This document shows positions 41,064-49,468 of a stretch of 64,000 nucleotides of DNA, piece after piece (position 1 is the first letter of the stretch; every line of letters begins with the position of its first letter). The position numbers and the translations under genes are program-made. The DNA is from Aphelocoma coerulescens (lineage: Eukaryota; Chordata; Aves; Passeriformes; Corvidae): assembly GCF_041296385.1 (NCBI RefSeq), contig NC_091015.1:59586345-59650344 (forward strand). The letters run 5' to 3'. Below the pieces are notes generated by a model. That model had not been told where the DNA came from. It ran no database searches and worked only from the letters and a program-made list of their open reading frames with translations.

Positions 41064-41205
41064 AGAGAGACTCCTCTTCCTAAATGGACTGAACAAAGTT
41101 ATTTGGAAGTGGGCGGCTGTCTCGTTGTGATAATGTGTTCATAGCATGGACAAGAGAGATTCCTTTTCCTAAATGGACTGAACAAGGTTATTATGGAAGT
41201 GGTAG
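41064..41205 (+). repeat. 89-bp offset direct repeat inside the solo LTR (U3)
   Basis: The motif CCTAAATGGACTGAACAA followed by GTTATT..GGAAGTGG occurs at about 41,079 and again at about 41,168. The repeat lies upstream of the TATA-like box, where LTR enhancers usually sit. Confidence 0.8.
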
Positions 41206-41271
41206 ACATTTTACATTGTCAGCGGGAGAAGGGAGAAAGGTGGGGGGAGGAGAAGTGTTCTGAAGGCGTGG

Positions 41272-41279
41272 TATAATTT
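41272..41279 (+). promoter_or_regulatory. Solo LTR TATA-like box
   Basis: TATAATTT stands about 23 bp before the AATAAA signal in the solo LTR. It is followed by a T-rich stretch. The position fits a core promoter at the U3/R boundary, but the match to consensus is weak and activity cannot be judged. Confidence 0.45.
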
Positions 41280-41301
41280 TTTTTCTTCTTTTAGGTCTGT
41301 T

Positions 41302-41307
41302 AATAAA
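41302..41307 (+). terminator. Solo LTR polyadenylation signal AATAAA
   Basis: A canonical AATAAA followed by T- and GT-rich sequence (TTTGTATTCTTTC, then GTTTGGTGTTTG) that fits a downstream element. It marks the R region of the LTR and fixes its orientation as plus. Confidence 0.7.
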
Positions 41308-41409
41308 CTTCTTTGTATTCTTTCAAGTTTGGTGTTTGCTTTGCATTTCTCCTAATTCTTATCTCACAGAAGATAAACAGCAATGAGTATTTTGGACCAA
41401 CCCACTACG

Positions 41410-41414
41410 CATAT
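41410..41414. repeat. Target-site duplication CATAT, right copy
   Basis: Matches the pentamer at 40,073-40,077 exactly and directly follows the LTR's terminal CG. Confidence 0.65.
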
Positions 41415-44400
41415 TAACACTGTCTAGGATAAGGTGAAAGATGCATAATGAAAGTACAAATTTTGAGCAATCTCAGGGCTGGTGCCGTTCTCTGGGTAAG
41501 GCAGAACCACCACAAGGTGCCATAGATAACTGCCTTGATGGCATTCCCCAAGATTTCCTCTGATTACAGGAAACAGCCAGAGATATTGCAACCCACTCCT
41601 CAAACCCAACAGAGGATACCACAGCTAGTTTGTCCTTACAATCATTACATAATCTTCTAATTCATTTTAGTGCTACACTGTCCATTTCCAATTTTCCGAA
41701 TTTTCAACCCAGCACTCATGTAATCTAAGACTATTACTTTTATATATTATACTACTACATTCCACAGTTATAGAACAAAATGTAAAATATCTTCCATAAT
41801 TTCCTGATGTAAAATGTATATTACCACTTCACAGAAGTCTTCTGCATTAGACTACCATCAGGTCCAAGTCTTCCCAATATGAAAAATTCTAGTTGCTCTC
41901 TTTTTCCCTAGGCCCTATTTATGCATAACTGATTATGCTGTTTTCATTGGCTTCTTGTTAATTGCTTCAAAGCTTCATAGAAATTCTGTTTCCTCAACTA
42001 TAGACTCCAGGATGGAGATATTTGCTCCAATATGTAGCAGCCTGTACTCATGAGCAATGTCTATTTAACTTCTCACCAGAACAAAAGGTATGACAAGAGT
42101 TAGGGTTTTTTATTTGGCTTTGTTGTGTGTTTTGGGTTCGGGGTTTTTCTTAGAAAATACATTATTTGTTTTATTTACTTAAATATTTTCAAACATCATT
42201 GTCCTAGATGCTGGTAGATATATTCCATTTAATTACCTGAATCTGTTTGATTTAAAAATAGTACTATTTTCTCACTTCACCATGTAACTGAGAATACAGG
42301 TTGAGAGCATCATGAGGCTTTTTTCCCCCCAAGTGCTTCTTTAACGAGGATTTCTTAAATCCTTTTTTTTCTTAGAGAAAGTGGACTTTTGCTAGGGAAG
42401 AGGGAAAAATTTGGGAATGCAACATATATTGATCATAAAATAAATGACCCATTATAAACATCAACTTGCCATGATCTTTGGAAGGTTTATATGCATTTTG
42501 AATATGTTTCCAAATAATTTTACAAGTACAATTTTCTTCTTTCATTTATAAAATGCTGCCTTTTGAAGTTAAAAATTTTAACTATTTTTAATAATTCATT
42601 GTAGAGTCCATATGAGATTTTAAGTTAGGCAATGATAACGATATATTCCATGTGGAACATTATGAATGTATTTTATCAAAACAAGGTATAGTTGCCTATA
42701 TACAAATGCTTGCAGCATATTTTATTAATATTCAAATCTATTTTTCATATATAAGGATAACTGATTCTTAGCTTCCATGTTTAGGTTCAAAAACTTTTCT
42801 CACAAAACATGTAATTTGTAACTATCATGACAATAAATTTTATTTAGAAAAAAATATTTTAAGACTTTTAAAATTAAAGCAATATTTCCTATTCACTCGG
42901 CCAAGTCATGCCTGAGCAAAATTTTCTACTGTCCTAAAAATAGTCTTGTGATCACAGAACCTGCAAGATATTGGATAGTTAATCATGAGCATAAATCAAC
43001 TTTATTTTATGGAAAAAAGCAGTAAGTTAGAGTCACTGGAAAAACAGCAAGCCAGGAGCGAAACATTCACCTGAACAGGGAATTTGACATGACCTTACAA
43101 AATGCTGACATTAAAATATGAGAACATAGTCCAGAAATGTGCAGGAATTTTGTCACTGGGATTCATGGCCATAATATCTCCTCAACATATTGCACTCAGC
43201 TATTTTCAGAAATAGTAACTAGATAAAATAATCACAGGGAAAAGCTCTTGAACAATATGAGAATTAGAGTTCTATTTTATTTTGTTTTCCTGTGATTTTA
43301 TTTTCACCTGACCTTCCACCTTGCCTAAGCTTCCAGTTTCTTCCAGATACACAGATTTATAGTGCAGAAGCAGATAATGCACTCCTAAACAACAGCTTCC
43401 TGAGTCTACATTATCTTCCTAAATTCCTCACTATACATAAACTGATAATGAGTGGAAAATTTGCCCTGCTGCCAAGAAGCCTCTCAGAGAGTGGCTGCAC
43501 ACAGCCCACAAGGTGAAATTCTGTAAAATAGCTATTAATAGCATAGCAACATAAATTTCCAGCCTTGAACTATGTACTGTCTTGGGAATGAGCTTGTGGC
43601 TCTGGGCTGGTCTGCAGACAGGCTCCTGTAGACCACCTATTCATCTGCTCAGGAGAGGTTTGCATATCTTGTGCATGTTCTGAAGCAGTTTGCAGGCCTT
43701 TAAGGATAAATGTCCCACAGTCTGAAATCATTACTTCTCAACTGGCAAGATCCATATTGTCTTTGACTAACTTGATCCTTGGCATGTTATGCAAACTTGC
43801 CAGCAGCTGAAAACTATCCTTTATTGGAATCCATATAAAGTACAAAACAGTTGTGATGATCAGTATTTTTGAAAGCAGAATACAGAATTCCTTCTGAACA
43901 CAGCAGGAGGTACTGAAAGAGGTAATAAAACAAAGGAAAGCTTACACCTTTTGGCTGTTCTTGAGCAAGCAGAGAAACATGAGATAAAATAAAATAAAAT
44001 AAGAGAAAGATCAGACCCTTTTCTGTCTTTTAAGAGCAGAACATACATTACATAGTACATATATTAGAGGAGATAGACTAGCAACAGTCTTCTGCAGCCT
44101 CAGATGATCTGATTTACTGCCCACAGAAAATCAAATATAATCAGCTACTTCAGTTTTGAGAAATAGTACCTAGGCAGTCCTCTGTGCTTGTAGGAACATG
44201 GTTAGAAAGCCAATAATTATCATAATCCTAGAAAATCTGCTTAAAGCTCAAGTGGTCTATGGGAAAAAATTGTTCTGCTGTGAGCCAGCTGATGTCTATG
44301 GAAGCTGTGAGAGGAAATACTACCTTCAGGTGTTGTGACATTTAAGATAAACTTTATGTTTTATTAAAAGTTTGATGAATCTTTGTTCTTTCTGAATCTG

Positions 44401-44778
44401 GCAATTTGCTTGAGGAAGAACAAAAGTCACAAAAGTGGTCACAAGCATCTCATCTGTACTTACTTTAGCTCAGTGACAGAAGAATGTAATTAACAAGATG
44501 GTAAAAAGACCACCTTAAAATTCTGCAGTCAAACCCTCAAGAAAATTATGTCCTTTCAAAATCTCATACAATTCAATCCTATATTCAGAACGGCTTTGTA
44601 CTCATCTTTCATGTAGAAGAGTTATAAAAGGGAGAAAACAGATCTCAAGATTATTACGCTGCCAGGATAATCCATGTACAAGGAACAGAATGGTGATTTT
44701 TCTTATGCTGCCCTTGCTATATCTGTCACCAAGTAATTGGTCAAAAGGGAAAAAGATTGTGTGTGCAAGTATTTCAGC
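41415..44778. other. Unique AT-rich noncoding DNA between the two LTR elements
   Basis: No gene or recognisable repeat family. A short (AAAAT)3 run lies near 43,988-44,001. The stretch ends at the inferred outer boundary of the ERV LTR. Confidence 0.65.
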
Positions 44779-45030
44779 TGGTGGGGGGGTCCGTGGCTCT
44801 GACCCAGGAAGAGGTGACTGGTCCGGAGAGATGGTCCCGGAAGGGATCGCCTTCCCGAGGCCCAGTGTCTTCCTCTCAGCTGCTGGCAAAGGAGGGCCCT
44901 TGCAGAGGCTATCAGCTCTTTAGTGATTGTCAGCTCGTGATTTCAGCTCAGCTCTGCAGGGCATCCTCCAGGCCAAACCAGACCAGAGAGAGACGAGAGG
45001 CCCGTGTGGCTGGTTCCGCACAGAGGTAGC

Positions 45031-45036
45031 TTTATT
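45031..45036 (-). terminator. ERV LTR polyadenylation signal AATAAA
   Basis: AATAAA in element sense about 68 bp downstream of the TATA box, as expected within the R region of a retroviral LTR. It would end both genomic and env transcripts. Confidence 0.85.
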
Positions 45037-45103
45037 GTTGGTTCCCTCCGGCGAAGGGGAAAATCCAGGGACGAGCTCTCTCTCCCACCGGCGAAGGGGC
45101 TTT

Positions 45104-45111
45104 CTTTTATA
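45104..45111 (-). promoter_or_regulatory. ERV LTR TATA box
   Basis: The element-sense strand reads CTATAAAAG, a near-perfect TATA box. It stands 25 bp downstream of the nearest CCAAT repeat, and transcription would be expected to start near 45,075-45,080. Since this is the 3' LTR, its promoter would drive transcription outward into the flanking DNA towards lower coordinates. Confidence 0.85.
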
Positions 45112-45131
45112 GGGATACAGGGGATCAGCAG

Positions 45132-45267
45132 GGGACCAATGGGTTACAGAGGGTCTGGGACAGACCAATGGGTTACAGAGGGTCTGGGACGGACCAATGG
45201 GTTACAGAGGGTCTGGGACGGACCAATGGGTTACAGAGGGTCTGGGACGGACCAATGGGTTACAGAA
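45132..45267 (-). repeat. Five-copy 29-bp tandem repeat with CCAAT boxes in LTR U3
   Basis: CCAAT (plus strand; ATTGG in element sense) recurs at 45,136, 45,165, 45,194, 45,223 and 45,252, a constant 29-bp period. Each unit contains GACCAATGGGTTACAGA followed by GGGTCTGGGA, and the copies are nearly identical. Inverted CCAAT boxes are typical NF-Y sites. Their place just upstream of the TATA box makes this the likely U3 enhancer. The near identity of the copies points to recent expansion. Confidence 0.93.
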
Positions 45268-45379
45268 AGATCTGCATAGTGTCTCTCAAAGGATTGTGGG
45301 TCCACTTTTCCCCGCCATGATCCAAGAAGCGGCTGCCCCTTTCGGGGAGTCCTGCTGGGCGATTGCAAAATCTCTTGTC

Positions 45380-46675
45380 TCAGCAGAGATCCCTCCAGGG
45401 CGAGGGCTGGGCATATCCCACAACTCCCCCTTCTGTATTTAAAAAGGCATTCCCAGCAGCCTTTTTGCAGCAACGTAGGAGGCAAGAGAACATAAGTAAC
45501 ACAATAATAATTACAATGAATACCCACAAAACTCCCTTAATCAAAGATGCAATCCATCCTGTTATTCCCCATCGTCCAAAAAGGTCTTTGACCCAGTCTA
45601 GGCTCTTATCTACTTTTAGGTCCTTTACTAGTTCTTGTAGTTTCTGGATGTTTGCCTGGATGGATGTTGAGTGTGAAGAGAGATTGAAGCAGCACATCCC
45701 TTCAAAGTCTTGGCAGCCATGCCCGTGGGCAAGCAGTAGGTAGTCTATCGCTGCTCGATTCTGTAGGGTTGCGTGTCTGGTAGTCTCCTCATCTCTTAAA
45801 AGATCGCTCAAGGCGGTAGATGTCGCATTAGCTTGTTTGCTTAGCCAACACCCTAGGTGATTGATATCCCCAAGGGCCTTGAGTGCAGCTAACCAAGGGG
45901 TGAATACGGAAGCTGCAACTTGTCCTGCCTTATTCCAGTTGTAAATGTGGCTGTCACAACTTTCGTCAAACTCAGAAAAGGATCTCTTTTGACGTGTTGA
46001 TGTGTCTGTTTGTCTCCAATTATGTAACAATGTAATATTTGGGGTGAGAGTAGAAAGCTTGCCAAGGCTACAGGGGCCTCCTTGGAGGCGTGAGGGGATT
46101 CCGGCCCATACTCTGTCACCACAGATAAGAAAGACTCCCCGGGGCAACACTTTTGGGTGGAGAGTGGACACAGAGAGTACGTGGCTGGTGTAATTGCACC
46201 AATCTTGACTATTATAGGCTTTGTTAGATGGCGATATGTCTTTTCTGTATGTATTTTTTGCTTGGTCAATCCCTGGCCAGCGTTGGCTTTGTAGTCTAAA
46301 GTAGAATTTGACACAATATGTTGCTTTGGAGGACCCCAGCAGGTTTAATTCTTGGGGTTCATCTCGAGCATTTGGCAGAATCTTTGTCCACTCATCCCAA
46401 GTATCTACCGGGTTGGGCCTCTTACCTGTGGTGCGGAGGAGTTCTGAGTTAGTGATGGGCCAATCATCTGCTACTAAGGGAATTCCTACCAGGCACGTAG
46501 AGAGTGGGTTGTCTACGCTTCCCATGGACAGGCACAGATTGTCTTGATTGAGTGTCTTTGCTAAGGTCACCCAAACATTATGGCTAGGCTGTGGGACAAG
46601 CCAGCTGAAGGCGTGTGGCACGGCGAAGAACATCGAGGCAGCGGTGAGGACAGCATCAACGTAGATAAATTTCAT
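45380..46675 (-). CDS. env: ERV envelope glycoprotein, alpharetrovirus type
   Basis: A complete 431-residue frame for a retroviral Env precursor, which is cleaved to surface (SU) and transmembrane (TM) subunits. Residues 1-22 look like a signal peptide. SU runs to a furin-type site RQKR (228-231), has six cysteines (48, 61, 121, 160, 185, 202) and is short compared with exogenous alpharetroviruses. TM has an internal fusion-peptide region (about 252-271) bracketed by C240 and C276, an immunosuppressive-like segment starting LQNRAAIDYLLL (304-315), a CX6CC motif (C321, C328, C329), a hydrophobic membrane span (381-400) and a tail with C402 and C403. N-glycosylation sequons are at 161, 213, 283 and 331. 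The last 13 codons lie inside the LTR. No stop or frameshift is seen. The start is the first ATG after candidate splice acceptors. Whether it is expressed or functional is unknown. Confidence 0.92.
   Translation of the reverse strand: MKFIYVDAVLTAASMFFAVPHAFSWLVPQPSHNVWVTLAKTLNQDNLCLSMGSVDNPLSTCLVGIPLVADDWPITNSELLRTTGKRPNPVDTWDEWTKILPNARDEPQELNLLGSSKATYCVKFYFRLQSQRWPGIDQAKNTYRKDISPSNKAYNSQDWCNYTSHVLSVSTLHPKVLPRGVFLICGDRVWAGIPSRLQGGPCSLGKLSTLTPNITLLHNWRQTDTSTRQKRSFSEFDESCDSHIYNWNKAGQVAASVFTPWLAALKALGDINHLGCWLSKQANATSTALSDLLRDEETTRHATLQNRAAIDYLLLAHGHGCQDFEGMCCFNLSSHSTSIQANIQKLQELVKDLKVDKSLDWVKDLFGRWGITGWIASLIKGVLWVFIVIIIVLLMFSCLLRCCKKAAGNAFLNTEGGVVGYAQPSPWRDLC
45423..45434 (-). promoter_or_regulatory. 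Polypurine tract (plus-strand primer site)
   Basis: The element-sense strand reads AGAAGGGGGAG immediately before the LTR's TGTGGG. This is the expected site of plus-strand DNA priming during reverse transcription. It lies within the env reading frame (codons for E415, G416 and G417), so the frame must satisfy both roles. Confidence 0.85.
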
Positions 46676-46823
46676 CTTTGGGCGGGGATGGGGCTTCTGA
46701 GAGGGAATATAAGCAAGATTTGTTAGCTCTGTGGAGGGAGGGGAGGTTTTGGGGTTTAGGGAGGTTTGACAAAGGTTGAGGGAAGGGGGTATTTTGGGGT
46801 AGCAAGGGGTGATAACATATAAA
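46676..46823 (-). promoter_or_regulatory. Pol-env gap with candidate env splice acceptors
   Basis: In element sense this 148-bp gap is strongly C/T-rich and contains two good 3' splice-site candidates: CCCCTCCCTCCACAG ending at 46,729 and TTATATTCCCTCTCAG ending at 46,697. Either would place the env ATG close to the start of a spliced exon, as expected for a subgenomic env mRNA. The matching donor would lie in the missing 5' leader or gag region, so the copy as it stands would need another donor. Confidence 0.6.
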
Positions 46824-48587
46824 CTAAGGATCAGTTTTTTCAGGCTGTGTCTGGTCTACGGCCTGACTTTTTGCTGTAGCTTCTTGTTCAGCTTTCTGTT
46901 TCGTCTGCTGCCGTGTGGTGGGACGATCTTTTTCCTGGTTGGTGGGCATCTGGCGACGTTTTCGTCTCCATGCCGAGCTGGTCTGGTTTTGGGGAGGTCC
47001 TGTATTTGTCTCAGGAGAGTTCTTTGTGTTTGTGGTAGCAGTGTTTGTAGGGCCTAAGTATGGTTTTATACTTTTTCCTGGGAACCACTTCGGGCCGGAT
47101 GGTAGTTGGACACAGGCGTAGCCTCTCCCCCAGGTAATCAATTGGAAAGGCCCAGAGACCTGGTGTGATTCAGGGTCCTTTACCAGCACTGGAGGCTTCT
47201 CCGTGAGCTTAGCTTGGGTTGAGTTTGAGAAGTGGCGGAGTACTGGGGGGTCAGGCTCTGACGATGTACCATTTAGGAAGTTAATGACATAGAGAGCCTT
47301 ACAGAGTCTTTCAACAGGAGACAAGATTTCTGTTTCTCTCCGTTGCTGGTTGAGGACTCTTTTTAGGGTTTGGTGGGTCCTTTCTACAATGGATTGTCCT
47401 GTGGGATTGCTGGGTATGCCTGTCTTGTGTTTTATTCCCCATTGGTTGAAGAAATCTTTTAGCTTATGAGAGGTGTAGGCAGGCCCATTATCTGTTTTGA
47501 TTTCTTTAGGGACTCCCAGGGTGGCGAAGGCAAGGAGGAAATGCTTGATGACGTGGACGGCACTTTCCCCTGCATGGGCTGATGCAAACACTGCCCCAGA
47601 AAATGTGTCAACTGACACGTGCACATATTTGGATCTCCCAAAGGATGGGAAGTGTGTTACATCAGTTTGCCACAATTGGCAGCTGTTCAGACCACGGGGG
47701 TTGACTCCGGTACCCATAGATGGTATTTGGTAGTTCTGGCAGTTCGGGCACGTTGCAATGATCGCTTTTGCTTGATCTTTTGAAAGCTTGAACATTCTGA
47801 CGAGGGCAGGAATATTTTGGTGAAAAAATGCATGTGACAACTTCGCCTGGGCAAAGATGTCAGGGACGTTTGCAGTCTCTGCTGGCATGGCCAGTGCATC
47901 TGCTCTCCTGTTCCCTTCGGCAATGGGACCAGGGAGGTCGGTGTGTGACCTCACATGCATAATGTAGTAAGGCTGTTTTCTGTGTGAGATTAAATGGATT
48001 AATGTAGAGACCAATTGATATAATTTTTTGTTGGAGACCTCCTTTAGAAAAGCATGTTCAGCCCTCATAGCTATACCAGCGACATAAGCCGAATCAGTGA
48101 CCAAATTAAAAGGTTCATCTTTAAACTTCTCAAAGGCTCTGACGACAGCTGCTAACTCAGCAATCTGTGGAGATCCCTCTACTATTTGGATATCAGATTC
48201 CCATTTTTGGGTATTGGGTTGTCTCCATGTCAGGACAGACCGATGTGACGAACCTGACCCATCGGTAAAGACGGTCAGAGCTTTAAGAGGTTTTCTACTT
48301 TGGATTAATTTTGGAATCAAATTAAAAGCTGCATCACGGTAGAAAAGTCTATGTTTTGGCATGTGAATGGAAATTTGGCCTGTGTAGCTATCTAGGGCTA
48401 ACTGGAGGCTCTCATTGGTCTGGAGCAACAGCTTCAGATCTCTAGTGGTCAATGGCAAGTATATGCATGTGAACTCACACCCTGCAAGAGAGCGGAGACG
48501 AGTTGCAAGAATTAATTTAATGCTCTGAACATGCTTGTCCACCACACCCAACAGGTGACCTCCTGGCGTCAGTGAAAATACTGGCAT
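46824..48587 (-). CDS. pol: ERV Pol C-terminal part: RT connection, RNase H, integrase (5'-truncated)
   Basis: A 587-codon frame encodes the end of a betaretrovirus-like Pol. Residues about 24-100 match the RT connection region. RNase H (about 103-235) keeps its four acidic residues: D109, E144, D165 and D230. Integrase has the HHCC zinc site (H252, H256, C280, C283), the DD35E triad (D309, D366, E402; exactly 35 residues between the last two) and a C-terminal domain around 478-511. A basic, Gln/Thr-rich tail follows (about 512-587). The RT fingers and palm are missing. The frame actually continues 12 codons upstream of the first ATG to a TAG near 48,622, so this ATG is probably not a natural start. 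It is not expected to work as a polymerase; the integrase part is intact as read. Confidence 0.92.
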   Translation of the reverse strand: MPVFSLTPGGHLLGVVDKHVQSIKLILATRLRSLAGCEFTCIYLPLTTRDLKLLLQTNESLQLALDSYTGQISIHMPKHRLFYRDAAFNLIPKLIQSRKPLKALTVFTDGSGSSHRSVLTWRQPNTQKWESDIQIVEGSPQIAELAAVVRAFEKFKDEPFNLVTDSAYVAGIAMRAEHAFLKEVSNKKLYQLVSTLIHLISHRKQPYYIMHVRSHTDLPGPIAEGNRRADALAMPAETANVPDIFAQAKLSHAFFHQNIPALVRMFKLSKDQAKAIIATCPNCQNYQIPSMGTGVNPRGLNSCQLWQTDVTHFPSFGRSKYVHVSVDTFSGAVFASAHAGESAVHVIKHFLLAFATLGVPKEIKTDNGPAYTSHKLKDFFNQWGIKHKTGIPSNPTGQSIVERTHQTLKRVLNQQRRETEILSPVERLCKALYVINFLNGTSSEPDPPVLRHFSNSTQAKLTEKPPVLVKDPESHQVSGPFQLITWGRGYACVQLPSGPKWFPGKSIKPYLGPTNTATTNTKNSPETNTGPPQNQTSSAWRRKRRQMPTNQEKDRPTTRQQTKQKAEQEATAKSQAVDQTQPEKTDP

Positions 48588-49452
48588 CAGTTGCCTGCCC
48601 AGTGGCCTGAAACTAGCTCCCTAAAGTGTCTCCCACCTTTTCCTGCTGGACTGCTGCTGTATTTGTGGAACAGTGCTGGGAAAAATGACTACCAGCCAAG
48701 AAAGGACAGTGGACTTCAAGAGTTGTGCAGGATAACTTCACTATAACAGGTTCTCCAAGATAATCATAGTGCTTACTACTGTACTTCCACAATTCACAAT
48801 ATAACAATATAATATAAAAATATAATAATCTTGTAATGATCATCTGATACAGTCAAGTTTCACATTAGAAGAAATACTGAGTAATTCCAACATAATTCTT
48901 CTTTCAATCTCTCCCAAGGAAACATGTTCTAATATTGAGCCTGTTAATAGCTGGAGAACTAGACAAGGCAGAATCATAATATACTAAATATTCAACAATT
49001 TCTACACATGTATGAAATGTATACGCATGAAGGACTTGCAAAGATGCCAGTTGCCAAAAGAGGTGTTCTTGCCCAAAATCCCAAGACACCAAATAAATGA
49101 ACGTTTTGCATTCATACTTGAAATTCACCTGCAGTACTTCTCCAACTCCCTATGAAGTGTTTTCAAGAGTTTTCATGAACTTACACTGGCACTTGACAAC
49201 AAATTGGAAAGTTTTTAGTAGCTTCCTTGTTAACATGATGCAGTATTACTTTTTTTTTTTAAGATAAACTACAACAGAAATGTGTTTACCTCCTAATTTT
49301 GTCTTACTCTTCCTAAAAAAGCTCTCGTTTTCTGAAGTTGTACCAAAACTTCACTATTATTTCATTACAGCAGTATGTTTCATTCTGGTACAAAATACAA
49401 GTATTAGCATGCTTCCTTTTGGGATGTTTTTCTGACAGCTAATAACTAACAA

Positions 49453-49468
49453 ACACACACACACACAC
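49453..49468. repeat. (AC)8 dinucleotide repeat
   Basis: Eight perfect AC units. Short, but a usable microsatellite locus if it is polymorphic. Confidence 0.9.

Larger units (their letters stand above)
40078..41409 (+). mobile_element. Solo LTR, probably ERVL-class, plus strand
   Basis: A 1332-bp block of quite different composition from its surroundings, GC-rich at about 40,240-40,460 and purine-rich later. It begins TGTCACTGG and ends ACCCACTACG, giving imperfect terminal inverted repeats if the last base was originally A (CA to CG). Identical CATAT pentamers flank it. Near the right end are a TATA-like TATAATTT (41,272-41,279) and a polyadenylation signal AATAAA (41,302-41,307), with a T-rich stretch after it, in the order expected of an LTR read on the plus strand. 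No gag, pol or env accompanies it, so it most likely arose by recombination between two LTRs. Class assignment rests on duplication size and is an inference. Confidence 0.72.
44779..45422 (-). repeat. ERV 3' long terminal repeat
   Basis: In element sense the LTR starts TGTGGGATATGCCC directly after a polypurine tract (AGAAGGGGGAG). It contains a tandem CCAAT array, a TATA box (CTATAAAAG) and AATAAA. The U3 is about 340 bp and the region after the poly(A) signal about 250 bp. The 5' edge is firm because of the polypurine tract. The other edge is taken at the TG at 44,779-44,780 (element sense ...CCACCA), giving imperfect inverted ends. A 12-bp motif CCGGCGAAGGGG occurs twice between TATA box and poly(A) signal (45,048 and 45,088, plus strand) and may shape the transcript leader. 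Confidence 0.85.
44779..48621 (-). mobile_element. Endogenous retrovirus, 5'-truncated (pol end, env, 3' LTR)
   Basis: In element sense the order is: end of pol (48,587-46,824), a C/T-rich gap, env (46,675-45,380), a polypurine tract, then one LTR (about 45,422-44,779). Gag, protease, most of reverse transcriptase, the primer binding site and the 5' LTR are absent; beyond about 48,621 the DNA becomes ordinary AT-rich host sequence. The polymerase resembles betaretroviruses (class II) while the envelope is of alpharetrovirus type. Both remaining frames are open throughout, which suggests a fairly recent insertion or constraint. No target-site duplication can be assigned because the 5' part is lost. 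The LTR outer boundary at 44,779 is inferred from a TG dinucleotide and could be off by some tens of bases. Confidence 0.93.

Noticed and set aside
40101..44847. Shared 12-mer CCCGGAAGGGAT in the solo LTR (40,101-40,112) and the ERV LTR (44,836-44,847)
   Set aside because: The surrounding sequence is unrelated and the motif lies at the U3 start of one and the U5 end of the other, so it does not show common family.
45132..45267. Regular direct repeats resembling a CRISPR array
   Set aside because: The 29-bp units are contiguous with no spacers, lie in a retroviral LTR and the context is eukaryotic.
44602..45743. Several open frames of 60-126 codons across the LTR and the env end on both strands
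   Set aside because: They are shadows of the GC-rich LTR, its tandem repeats and the env frame. None has a recognisable domain.
45889..46314. 141-codon minus-strand frame overlapping env
   Set aside because: It is a different frame inside the env gene with no recognised motif. The env frame carries all the expected landmarks.
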